Assembly: GCF_907165205.1 (NCBI RefSeq)
Contig: NC_058190.1
Coordinates: 5,278,001-5,342,000, forward strand
Source of the DNA: Coccinella septempunctata
Taxonomy: Eukaryota; Arthropoda; Insecta; Coleoptera; Coccinellidae
Direction of reading: 5' to 3'
DNA length: 64,000 nucleotides
In this document: positions 10,373 through 19,181 of the stretch, in pieces
How the letters are laid out: each line of letters opens with the position of its first letter
How positions within the stretch are numbered: position 1 is the first letter of the stretch
The notes under the pieces: model-generated
The model's input: the letters and a program-made list of their open reading frames with translations, nothing else
Told to the model about the DNA's origin: nothing
The model's database searches: none
Made by a program: the position numbers and the translations under genes

Positions 10373-10660
10373 GCATATATATATATATAAAGTAAGTTCA
10401 TTTCATAAATTCATATTCTTATTTCATACAAATTTTTCTTACTAGAATAAACCAGTGATGTTTTTGTTGGGGGGGGGGGGGCGCTGGAGGTTGAACTACC
10501 TCCACTGTTATCGCCCCTCCCAAAAGTGGGTCCGTATAGGGCCTTCTATTATATCCAAGAAGCTGTGGTGGTTTGGATATATAAAGGTAAAATAGAATAA
10601 TAATTTTGAATTGTATTTAATATTGATTGTTTTGAAATTTCCAGATAATTAAAAGGAATT
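10373..10660 (+). pseudogene. Family 1 cassette, copy 4 (decayed)
   Basis: Exon 2 is overwritten by a TA repeat (about 10377-10390). Exon 3 (10446-10586) is 141 nt instead of 136 because a run of 13 G at 10469-10481 shifts the frame. Away from that run the protein pattern is retained (LPKVGPYRAFYYIQE, VVVWIYK) with many third-position differences. After the acceptor the phase gives D-N-TAA, so the stop is conserved although the codon changed. It looks like an old functional copy that later died. Confidence 0.55.
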
Positions 10661-10786
10661 CCTTCCAATTATCGGATAATAAGAGTAAAGGCAAATTGGT
10701 GTGATATTTGCTTGAGAACACCATTGTTTACCATAATGACGATTTTGGATTGTTATGGACTGAGTCATTATATAATTTATAAATGT

Positions 10787-10856
10787 TCACATGACGTTTA
10801 TTTTAGCAGTAGCAGTGATAGTGATTAAGATCCCCCATATGTACCCAATAACTTTG
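10787..10856 (-). repeat. Inverted remnant of the family 1 exon 4 / 3' end
   Basis: On the minus strand this matches the end of each unit (GGTTATATATGGGAGATC...GATACAGCTAAAATAAA...GTCATGTG) with about ten differences. It shows the array once extended in inverted orientation beyond 10650. Confidence 0.6.
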
Positions 10857-11224
10857 TTTTTTTGAAAAGAAAAATAATTTTTTTTTTCTCTCATTGTCAA
10901 TAATAATGCTAATTCAATAACAAAAAGTTGTCACTCTTTGATAATAATATAATAGTTTACTTGACACTGACTGACAAGACAATAAAGTTGGGTTAATGAA
11001 ATGACAACGATCATCGGCAACCAGCCAACCAATGAAAAGGCTTTATTAGACTAGAATGAAGTTGCACCAAAATAAAAAACTGAAATATCTCTAGATATGA
11101 AAACTTAAGGGCCCCTTACTTAAGATTCTGTTTAGCCGCAGTCGTGCAACTGACAATAAAATTAAGCGTCCATTAACTTTAAACTACGCTTAGTTAAGTA
11201 CTCATTTTAAGGCGGATTGGTGCA
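10857..11224. other. No gene; possible small MITE at about 11109-11222
   Basis: AT-rich, with ends GGGCCCCTTACTTAAG and a reverse-complementary-looking GGCGGATTGGTGCAAACGGGCC. The terminal match is short, so a miniature element is only a suggestion. Confidence 0.25.
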
Positions 11225-11633
11225 AACGGGCCTAAATCAGATAGAACGGCCGAACATTTTTCACTATCACGCTATACCAGAGCAAAATGCAACTCTTGAC
11301 ACAGATAAATATAAAATCCTATAGATTCATTGAACATCATTCATTATAAGACCTTGAAATGAGCTTTGAAGAATGGACTTATTTTAACAAAGATGCATCG
11401 TGTGTTAAAATTCGGATGATCAAAATGGATGGAACCATTTATCAAAAAAAATATTATACTTCGATCAAAGGCGAAAAATTCATTCGAAGTATCTCTATTC
11501 AGAAATAGCTTAATGTATGTCACGGAAAGACTATGGAGAATATCAAAAAACATATAACGCTCGGAATAGCTAGAAAATAGGTAGGTCGTTATGGTGAAGA
11601 AATAGTTATTTATACTATAAAGGATTTACCAGT
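11225..11633 (+). pseudogene. PolB fragment (between palm motifs A and B), decayed copy 1
   Basis: Nearly the same sequence as 20351-20752. In the better preserved copy translation gives KNGLILTKIH and HGKTMENIKKHRT, which match ENGMVLT and [12 protein letters not shown] of the polymerase at 62.8-63.96 kb. Many frame breaks. At 11634-11690 a 57-bp piece interrupts the sequence relative to the 20-kb copy. Confidence 0.65.
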
Positions 11634-11810
11634 CGAGGACGAGTTTGCGCCCAAGCGATAGCGATGGTTGGCAAAAGAGTTCGTGACTGGTTAATGTAAG
11701 TAGGTATATTAGAAGAGTTCTGGACCGGAAGTCGTCCAGACGCATCATTCCAGCCTGCCCCATGACGTAGACGTGAACGAGGGTATTTTGGAGGTCATCT
11801 GGGAAGGGTC
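11634..11810. other. Short insertion and unassigned GC-richer stretch
   Basis: Compared with 20745-20757, about 57 bp (11634-11690) are inserted between GGATTTA and CTGGTTAATG; the insert is bounded by CCAGTC / GACTGG. The next 120 bp are GC-richer and have an open minus-strand frame (GPFPDDLQNTLVHVYVMG) that I do not recognise. Confidence 0.3.
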
Positions 11811-12430
11811 CCAGCGAGCACAAAAACATCTCAGAGATGTTAAAAGTAAGAGATTTCGAGACATTGAACATCCACTGCGATGTTCTGTTTATACATGAAA
11901 AGAACTTTTATAGAACAGCCAATGTCCGCCGCAGGCGGCTATTATATGGATGTCCTTGGGATGTCACAAAAAGAACTACTCAGAAGTTTTTTTGATAGCC
12001 TTTTCATGTACACAATAGAACATTTCTAAAGCGCTTTGCGCACACGAAATCGCTGTTTGTAAGACTTTATATGAAATTCTTTTGTGAGGCCTTTTTTCTT
12101 TCATTTGAATGTTTGAGGATACCACATTCAATTTTAAATGAAATACAGAATACTATATAAGAATAAAAATATTTTAATGATACTTCAACAGGTACAAAAG
12201 GAAAAGAAATCACATTTCACATAAAAAATTGAACAACAAAAAACAATTGATAAATATTATACTACAGAAAGGGAGAATAAACAAAAAAATATATCACATT
12301 CAATAAAATAAACATAAATAACCAAAAAGAAATATCACATTTAACATAAAAAAACAGAAATAATAGAAAACAAACTGATTATAATTTTAGATGTACCGAA
12401 AGGGAAAATGAAAAAAAAATTATGAAAAAT

Positions 12431-12543
12431 TTATTTTCCCTTCATTTCATCGTCCCTCCTCCTATGCCTAATATGCCTAAACCAATCTTTGGCATAGAGT
12501 TCGAATACTTCCCTAGTGATGTGAAATTTTTTATGGATCACAT
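12431..12543 (-). other. Candidate last coding exon of an unknown gene
   Basis: Read on the minus strand, a strong acceptor (TTTTTATTTTGTAG) is followed by 36 codons including FHITREVFELYAKDWFRH and RHRRRDDEMKGK, then TAA at 12431-12433. The composition is protein-like and GC-richer than its very AT-rich surroundings. No upstream exon could be placed with confidence. Confidence 0.3.
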
Positions 12544-13380
12544 CTACAAAATAAAAACAATTCAAACAATCAATTCACAAAATATATGAAGGTTAAGATG
12601 ATTTTTTCCTATTAAAATATGTAACAGAGAAAATAGCTGCATGACCAGGTTGATTTGCGAAACGATTTTATTTATTTAATTATTTGTACTGGTATTTAAA
12701 GATACAATACAACAATTTAAAAGAGTTTTCAAAAACAAGAACTTTTCTGGGACAATTTGAATTATTTTGTGATTCACAAGTGATGAATGATTATTATCAT
12801 CGTCGGAAGAGTAATCTTACAAAATATTCTGGTAATTATCAACGGCAGAGATAGATTATCGAAATATGTTGAAATCCTCGATGATATGGCTTTAAACTTT
12901 ATAAAGTTATTTCTTGAATAATTATAATAACCTTCCATATACCATTCGATTACTCCAACCAAAATACAATGATCTCTTATACCTAGTCCCAAATACCCAA
13001 ATACACAAATAATATTAACCACGCAGCGTGGATTCTTTTGAGGTTATATGTATGTTTCTGGACATTATACTATACATTTAATTCATGTTATACTTACTTA
13101 TTAATTGTATTTGGTTACTATAAAGAGATCGATCCTAAATTCACAATCAAAACCAACATAGAAGTAGTTAATATTATACAAATCACCAATCAACTTTCAA
13201 CTCCGAACAGTCCACAGTCCAAACTACGAAGAAAGTGGAAATGGCGGCAAAATGAAATAGGTGAATTGTATATTGTTTATTTGGAATCAACCTCCCAAGG
13301 CAAACTATGCGACGCCAAGAGAAGATATCCACACGTTTACATTATTTTCAACACGATAGTACCACTCAGTAGGTAGACGA
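12544..13380. other. No gene recognised
   Basis: AT-rich sequence; open frames here (for example 13038-13376) have no recognisable domain and no coding-like composition. Confidence 0.5.
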
Positions 13381-13738
13381 AGAAATGCCAGTGGCGGATT
13401 TACCATAGAGGCTGAGTAGGCTGCAGCCTAGGGCGGCAGATTTCAGGGGGCGGCAAATTTAGGGACAATTTTGTTTGCACTAATTATAGAAACTGAAATA
13501 TTTGTATTTCATAGATATTTTAATATTTATCTATATCTAATTTTCCCTAAATATAAAAAAAAACTAAACAAGTACTGCATCATAACTATTTTCCTGTTTC
13601 ACTCTTATTTCGGCCGCTTTGGACTCTATACTGAAACTTCGTGAGGGTGAAAAATTTTGGTGAAGCCAGATTCTGAATCGTTGGGATGTGTTTCTTCGGT
13701 TCCTACGAAAACACAATTCAAGAAACTTTTGTCCAGAA

Positions 13739-14320
13739 GCAAAATTCGTTGTCTACTGAGGGAATCTCGAGAACTACCGCAGCTAGAAGAAAACGGATGA
13801 CACATTCTCGAGCTCTTTCTTCATGACTAATCCAAATCTGAAAACACAACCGGCCTATCACTTCTGGATTTTGAGTTATAACCAAAAATTGGGATTTTGA
13901 CGATTTCGAAAAGTTCTCATAGATTTTTTGTGTTTGAAGTTACATACCTTCTCAGTCACTTTTATACATAGATTCTACTGACAGAATCTTTTTTTCCAAT
14001 TCAAGAATAACAAATTCAATGAAAGTTTGCATTCAAAAAAACGAAAGTTCGCCTAATGTTTCGAAAGGAAAAAATATTTGGTGCTCGTCAGTGGATTCTA
14101 CGTAAAAAAGGGTCTGTAGAAGGTTCAAGTTTCAGATCTGCAACTTCAAAGACAAAAAAGTTATGTGAACTTTTCGAAATCGTCAAAATTTAGTTTTTTG
14201 CTAATAACTATTCTTTGTTTCTCTGAAAAAGAGCTCGAGAATGTGTCATCCGTTTTCTTCCAGCTGTCAAAGTTCTCGAGTTTCCCTCAGTAGATAACGA
14301 ATTTTGTCTACCCTTTATAC
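13739..14320. repeat. Foldback element (long inverted arms), family also at 22.08 kb
   Basis: Left arm starts GCAAAATTCGTTGTCTACTGAG; right arm ends CTCAGTAGATAACGAATTTTG. Arms of roughly 250 bp are imperfect inverted copies (CTCGAGAACT...AGAAGAAAACGGATGA). The same family occurs intact-ended at 22079-23419. Confidence 0.8.
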
Positions 14321-14493
14321 ACCAGCGACTAATTGTTCGGGTGAGAGAAGCTATTTTTGCTTGATAAAAGTGAAAAGTTAGGTACCTAAGAACCACAACC
14401 AAGAAAAGCTGAAAGCATTGGCTCTTTTTTGTATAAAGTCAGAACTAATGAACAAAATTTCGTATGACGACATCGCAGAAAGATATTTCAACA

Positions 14494-14743
14494 GCGGGTT
14501 TCATAAAACTTTGAATGTGCGATCAACGCTTGATTTCTAAAACGAAATCACTGAAACCTTTTCATTGCTGAATATATTGAACAAGTAGCAATTGAGAATA
14601 ATTTGATGGACGTATAAACATAATTTAATGCGAGAATAATATTATGAATGATCATGACTGAATTATCGATTGAAAACAAATTGACGTCTTCTGTTGGTCA
14701 ATCAAGCGTTGATTCCCTGATCAAGCTTTATGAAACCCTAGGA
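14494..14743. repeat. Miniature inverted-repeat element (about 250 bp)
   Basis: Ends GGGTTTCATAAAACTTTGA...GATCAACGCTTGATT and its inverse AATCAAGCGTTGATT...AGCTTTATGAAACCC. Arms about 40 bp, nested in the hAT. Confidence 0.65.
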
Positions 14744-14821
14744 GAGAGTTTTATGAATTACGTTCCTATTTTATTGTCATCTTCAGTTAGATTGTGGCCA
14801 TATCATACATAATATAATATG

Positions 14822-15472
14822 AATAGTTGCAAACAATTCAGGGGTTGATTCAAAAAGTAGAGAAGGTCTTTTCTTTTTTCGTGCCCCTGTCTAGAAACAG
14901 CCCCCTAAAGATGGCGCCCGAAAAGCAGTTTTTGATTTTTTTTTATTGAAAATCAATAAACTTTCACGTATTAAATCAAGCAGATATTTCATACGGGCGG
15001 GAAGGCATTGAAAAAATTTTGGTTCTGTTTGTCTATGATAGAAAGGGGTAGAAAAATCCATCCCTGATCCTTGCTTCTCAAGAAATTTTCTCGATATTCA
15101 TATCTCATAATAAAAAATTAATTTTGGATAACTTAATCCATTCTGAAAAAATCTTCTTGAGATTTGTGTCTTATATACTCATCAAGGTGACTGTGTGCAC
15201 AAACACAGAAATATTCGATATGTTTAGGAGTGGCTTTTTCTAGCACTCTCAATCATAGAGGAACAGCACCGAAAATTTGTACCCCGCATAAAATATCTGC
15301 TTGATTTCATTCTTGTCAATTTTTCGATTCTCAAGAAAAAAAATAAAAACAGCTTTTCGGGCCATAACTAAGCAAGGGGACTCAGAAAAGAAAATTGCAC
15401 ATTAAGGGTCCACCCTATTTTCTGACGAAGAATCACCCCCTTAATTTTTTGCAACTATTTCTATGGACCATG
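14822..15472. repeat. Second foldback element inside the hAT
   Basis: Arms of about 190 bp: GGCGCCCGAAAAGCAGTTTTT...AATCAAGCAGATATTTCATAC on the left, and the inverted counterpart AAAATATCTGCTTGATT...AGCTTTTCGGGCC on the right. The outer parts (AATAGTTGCAAA...) also match inverted. Confidence 0.75.
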
Positions 15473-16075
15473 TTACCATGTATATATAGTGTGCCATACT
15501 TTTTTTTCGCTTGATATAAAATATATGTATTCTATTTTAAACTGTGTGCCCAATAAAAATAATTTAATTACGTTTACTGAATGTATATCACTGTGTGACT
15601 AATATCAATTAAAACATCCATTACTTCGCCTCGAGAAGTCTATGACTAAATTTAATTTCTTTCAGAAAGAAACGTTCTATTTCTTGTGAAATCTCAACTT
15701 GATCGTTGCTTTGTAAAAATGATCTTGAAACTCGGGAACTGACATCGATTCCCTAGGTCACAATAATTATGAGTAGTTATTAGGACCAAAGTGTAAAAAT
15801 CTCAAAGTTATATTTTCACTGACACAAAAATTTTCATTAATATTTTGAACTAAATAATTATGGTAAGGGCGCAAAATTTGAATAGCCTACTGGCGGCAAA
15901 TATGTAAATCCGCCACTGAGAAATGCCACAGATGGCACAGATCAGAACAAATAAAGACTTCCAATAGCCTTTGGAGACCTCTTTGGGAAGTGCATATTAC
16001 GTTTCAAAGAAGCATCCTCATGCCTACATTTTCGAAACATCCCAAAACATCCCAGGGATGTTTGTGCTCGCTGGG

Positions 16076-16364
16076 GTGTGTAGGGTGTAGAAGGGTGTTT
16101 GTTAGATATGAGTTTGGAGGGGTGAGGGTAGGGGTTGAAAGTGTTGTGTGGCGGGTAAGCCTCAGATGTGTCATAAGGTAGGAGTCAAGGGAGGGTTGTA
16201 AGTTGTTTGTGTGTGTGGGGGGAGGGGGTGAGGGGTTGTAAGTGCAAGGTGTGGGGTTAAACCTAAGATGTGTCACTAGGGGGGGAGGATTCAAGGTCAC
16301 CCACTTTCATGAGCATAAAAAAAGGGTTTGTCATGAGATGACATCATCATCATCGTAGAATTGT
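16076..16364. repeat. G-rich low-complexity tract
   Basis: Strand-biased G/T-rich sequence with two imperfect copies of a unit holding GTAAGCCTCAGATGTGTCA / TTAAACCTAAGATGTGTCA and a run of Gs. It precedes the PPxY/SIM ORFs and resembles a minisatellite rather than a gene. Confidence 0.5.
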
Positions 16365-16419
16365 ATGAACAGAAAAAAAAAGGGCGTGTCTCTGGTCGTT
16401 CTCGCTGACCTCATCCTCG

Positions 16420-16722
16420 ATGACGACGACGAGAGAGACGACGTGTCCGAACTCGAAAGTCCACCACCAGGCGAAAGAAAAAAGGCCCTTGGGGCGCTTA
16501 GGATACAGAATCCAGGAATCCAGAAATCTTGGGTCCAGGATTCAGGATTCTAGTTTTGCAATCAATGTGTGTATCATATCCACCAAGATTGTGAAAGAAC
16601 GGTCGGGAATACGGACGCCACCGCCACCATATGAAGAACAAGAACCACCACGATGGTACAGACTTCCGCAGCCACCATCACCGATAATTATAACAATTTC
16701 ATCTGATTCTGAGGGCGAATAA
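16420..16722 (+). CDS. PPxY + SUMO-interaction-like small protein, copy 1 (100 aa)
   Basis: Open frame of 100 aa. Residues 50-65 contain CIISTKIVKERSGIR, shared with the separate ORF at 17383. Then PPPPYEE (67-73; a PPxY motif, which in other proteins binds WW-domain ubiquitin ligases and serves as a viral late domain), PPRWYRLPQ, and a C-terminal PIIITISSDSEGE: a hydrophobic strand followed by acidic/serine residues, the classic SUMO-interaction layout. The true start is uncertain; an overlapping frame from 16365 (MNRKKKGVSLVVL...DDDDERDD) is also open. The conserved block at residues 50-65 hints at splicing between an upstream exon and this one. Confidence 0.45.
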   Translation: MTTTRETTCPNSKVHHQAKEKRPLGRLGYRIQESRNLGSRIQDSSFAINVCIISTKIVKERSGIRTPPPPYEEQEPPRWYRLPQPPSPIIITISSDSEGE

Positions 16723-16828
16723 AAAAAATTCTGCAAGTTCTAAGGAATAATGGGATTGATTGCAATTCCATTATCGATCATTGGTAGGATCCAAATAGAG
16801 GGGTGGGGTGGCTCATTCAACCACTGCC

Positions 16829-17076
16829 ATATGAAGTGCCGCAGCCACCATCACCACCGCCACCATATGAAGAAGAAGAAGAACCACCGCCAACATATGA
16901 AGAAGAAGAAGAACGATGGCACGAACTGCTGCAGCCCACATTCACCACCGCCACCATATGAAGAAGAAGACGAACCACCACGATGGTACAGACTTCCGCA
17001 GTCACCATCACCGATAATTAAAACAATTTCATCTGATTCTGAGGGCAAATTAAAAAAATTCTGCAAGTTTGATTGA
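16829..17076 (+). pseudogene. PPxY + SUMO-interaction-like protein, copy 2 (frameshifted tandem duplicate)
   Basis: Two frames together hold PPPPYEEEEE, PPPTYEEEEERWHELLQP, a second PPPPYEEEDEPPRWYRLPQ and PSPIIKTISSDSEGK. The shift lies near 16945-16955. The downstream spacer (TTCTGCAAGTT...GATCATTGG...AGGATCCAAATAGAG) is repeated after each copy, giving a tandem unit of about 330 bp. Confidence 0.45.
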
Positions 17077-17144
17077 TTGCAATCCCATTATCGATCATTG
17101 GGAGGATCCAAATAGAGGGTTGGGGTGGCTCATTCAACAACTGC

Positions 17145-17240
17145 CATATGAAGTGCCGCAGCCAATATCACCACCGCCACCATCACCGTCATCACCAATA
17201 ATTACAATAATTTTTCTGATTCCAAGGACGAATAAACCTT
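17145..17240 (+). pseudogene. PPxY/SIM-like unit, copy 3 (degenerate)
   Basis: Starts with the same LPYEVPQP lead and proline run, then SPIITIIF, but the PPxY and acidic tail are lost. Third unit of the tandem. Confidence 0.4.
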
Positions 17241-17327
17241 TTTGATGATTTTGTATTTCATCTATCCTATATCAAAAACAAAATCTTGATAAAACGAATG
17301 GGTAAGTAATTTTTCAATTTTTATTAT

Positions 17328-17347
17328 CCTAACCTAACCTAACCTAA
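17328..17347. repeat. (CCTAA)4 interstitial telomere-type repeat
   Basis: Four exact CCTAA units (TTAGG on the other strand), the canonical insect telomere repeat. Too short for a telomere; an interstitial trace. Confidence 0.7.
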
Positions 17348-17382
17348 AAACTGAATATTTTTGTATCAAAATCATATTTTTC

Positions 17383-17517
17383 ATGAAGCTGATATATTTC
17401 TCCATATTCAACGGGAAAAACGATTCCATGCTTTGCAAGCTCACTTATGATGAAGTGTGCATCATATCCTCCAAGATTTTGAAAGAGCGCTCGGGAATAC
17501 GGAAACATTTCTTATAA
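17383..17517 (+). CDS. 44-aa ORF sharing a block with the PPxY protein
   Basis: ATG 17383 to TAA 17515-17517. Contains VCIISSKILKERSGIR, which matches VCIISTKIVKERSGIR of the PPxY protein at 16570-16617 with several silent base differences (TGT/TGC, GAA/GAG, CGG/CGC), so this block has been under coding selection. N-terminus MKLIYFSIFNGKNDSMLC. Could be an exon rather than a whole gene. Confidence 0.4.
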   Translation: MKLIYFSIFNGKNDSMLCKLTYDEVCIISSKILKERSGIRKHFL

Positions 17518-17527
17518 TTGAGATCTC

Positions 17528-17534
17528 AACTATA
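17528..17534 (+). promoter_or_regulatory. TATA-like box upstream of micro-exon family 2 copy A
   Basis: CTATATAA about 125 nt before the ATG at 17654, followed by CATCCTCACCGGATGA, a stretch also found at about 2510. An initiator-like TTCAGTG lies near 17626, so the real start site is uncertain. Confidence 0.3.
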
Positions 17535-17653
17535 TAACCGCATCCTCACCGGATGAAATGATTCTGCAATAATCTAATAATTTCCACATTGTTGAGAACG
17601 GAAAAAATATCCTTCTAGATTTTCAGTGTTAATCGAGCTGTGAAGTTTGAACA

Positions 17654-18336
17654 ATGGTTGAGCAAAAAAAATGTGAGTTCACTTTGATAGTTTATCTCAT
17701 ATTAATATTTTTTCATAGATACGGAACAAGAACAAATATTTTTAATGGGGCGGTTGAGGCGCAACCTATCAAACGATCAACAGTGAGTTTAAGATATTTC
17801 ATTATGTCCATTGATTAACATTTATCTAATTTCTTAGAAAAAAAACCTTCATAGTACTTATGGGGGACAAGGTGGGGGTGGGAAACCACTTACACCACGG
17901 TTTAAAATAGCCAGGGGATTGGCAACATAAGAAATATTATTTCTATGTGACAGAGAAATCCACAGTAGTGTGAATATTGTCATAAAGAGTGAGTTATAAC
18001 ATCAATAAAAAATATATTATTACTGCCTCCAACTATATGAGATATTGGATTCACCATCAGGGATGGACTTTTTGGACTGACTTTTGGAACAGACATAATT
18101 TCGTTTGAGAATTCATATCTTGCCTTTGAATGAAAGTAACACTTTTTGTTTTCTTGTAGATTCTTTCGAGTTTTCTTATCGTATTCTTGAAATATAGTAC
18201 TCACCCACACGTAAATATTTAAAAAATGTATATTCACCAAGCACAAGTGCCTGGCACTTTTATGGTCTTTCAGTGTTTATTAAATTCTTAAACTTATAAC
18301 TTGAAATTTTTCAAAATAGACATCCGCTTTCATTGA
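17654..18336 (+). pseudogene. Micro-exon small-protein gene, family 2, copy A (dead)
   Basis: Same exon plan as copy B: 17654-17672, 17719-17782, 17838-17988 and a last exon relic ending at TGA about 18334-18336. Defects: one A too few in the exon 1 A-run (frame shift), two in-frame stops in exon 3 (TAT to TAG, TGG to TGA), the last acceptor CAG changed to CAA, and about 260 bp inserted in the last intron (about 18030-18290). In the last exon CGC TTY CAT TGA differs from copy B only by a silent TTC/TTT change. Confidence 0.6.
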
Positions 18337-18437
18337 AATAATGTGTTTTATTTTCCTTATTCACATTTCACATTGTTGAGAACGGAAAAAATATCCTTCT
18401 AGATTTTCAGTGTTAATCGAGCTGTGAAGTTTGAACA

Positions 18438-18849
18438 ATGGTTGAGCAAAAAAAAATGTGAGTTCACTTTGATAGTTTATCTCATATTAATATTTTTTCA
18501 TAGATACGGAACAAGAACAAATATTCTTAATGGGGCGGTTGAGGCGCAACCTATCAAACGATCAACAGTGAGTTTAAGATATTTCATTATGTCCATTGAT
18601 CAACATTTATCTAATTTCTTAGAAAAAAAGCCTCATAAGTCTTATGGGGGACAAGGTGGGGGTGGGAAACCCCTTACACCACGGATTGAAATATCTAGGA
18701 GAATGTAAAAAAAAGAAATATTATTTCTATACAACAGACGAATCCACAGTAGTGTGGATATTGGTGGTAGAGTGAGTTTTAAAACCAATCAAAAATATAT
18801 TATTACTTATAACTTAAAATTTTTCAGAATAGACATCCGCTTCCATTGA
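18438..18849 (+). CDS. Micro-exon small-protein gene, family 2, copy B (84 aa, apparently intact)
   Basis: Proposed exons: 18438-18457 (20 nt, donor GTGAGT), 18504-18567 (64 nt, acceptor TTCATAG, donor GTGAGT), 18623-18771 (149 nt, acceptor TTTCTTAG, donor GTGAGT), 18828-18849 (acceptor TTTTCAG). Total 255 nt, 84 aa plus stop. Segments: MVEQKK, YGTRTNILNGAVEAQPIKRS, SLMGDKVGVGNPLHHGLKYL, KKYYFYTTDESTVVWILVV, EIDIRFH. No signal peptide; basic. The YYFY...VVWILV end parallels AYYYIKE..VVVWVYE of family 1, also encoded by the third exon and also ending shortly after the last splice. Initiator-like TTTCAGTGTT at about 18400. I do not recognise the protein. Confidence 0.6.
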
Positions 18850-19181
18850 AATAATGTGTTTTATTTTCCTTTATTTATTCATTTAATATTTGAGTTAATC
18901 TTTTTTTTTCAATTCATTCAATATTGAAAAAAACGAAAAAAAAAACGAATTACTTTTTTATTTCATAATTTCTCTACATCTGAAGTAATTTTTGTTTGAT
19001 ATATTCATAAATTATCACATTACTGCAGGATCCTATATTTCCTGCATGATTACACTGATCGACAAAATTATAGTTTTGTTCTCCCACCTAAGGAAAATAT
19101 ATATATTTTTAATCTTCGTAGCCAAGGTATCAACGCACGATAAATAAAAAGTCGAAGTTAGCTCTTGTTGTTTTTTAATAA
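18850..19181. other. No gene recognised
   Basis: A/T homopolymer-rich intergenic sequence. Confidence 0.5.

Larger units (their letters stand above)
9456..10650 (+). repeat. Tandem array of the micro-exon gene unit (about 445 bp per unit)
   Basis: Units start at about 7356, 9460, 9905 and 10354 with GAATTRAACCATTTTTTT and each carries intron 1 end, exon 2, intron 2, exon 3, intron 3 and exon 4. The first is separated from the second only by the solo LTR. Unit 4 is the most diverged and is cut off after about 10650 (AATTCCTTCC...). Confidence 0.85.
13389..15918. mobile_element. hAT-family element, 2530 bp, with perfect 8-bp TSD
   Basis: Terminal inverted repeats CAGTGGCGGATTTAC / GTAAATCCGCCACTG, flanked by identical 8-bp target duplications AGAAATGC at 13381-13388 and 15919-15926. 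Eight-base duplications and CAGNG-type ends are diagnostic of hAT elements. No transposase is visible; the interior is occupied by three foldback-type repeats, so this is a non-autonomous, heavily invaded copy. Confidence 0.9.
11811..16075. mobile_element. Candidate large TIR DNA element (composite, nested)
   Basis: CCCAGCGAGCACAAA at 11811 and its exact reverse complement TTTGTGCTCGCTGGG ending at 16075 face each other, both followed inward by ACATC(C/T)CnGRGATGTT. Within the left end GGATGTCC-type subrepeats recur near 11880-11970. The 4.26-kb interval holds a complete hAT (13389-15918), so the host element would be about 1.7 kb. I see no clear target duplication and no transposase. Confidence 0.4.

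Noticed and set aside
13038..13376. 112-aa plus-strand ORF
   Set aside because: No domain, AT-driven composition, no splice or promoter context.
16004..17066. Minus-strand proline/threonine- and serine/glycine-rich ORFs
   Set aside because: Shadows of the G-rich tract and of the CCA/GAA-rich PPxY repeats.
17328..17347. Telomere
   Set aside because: Only four CCTAA units embedded in non-telomeric sequence.
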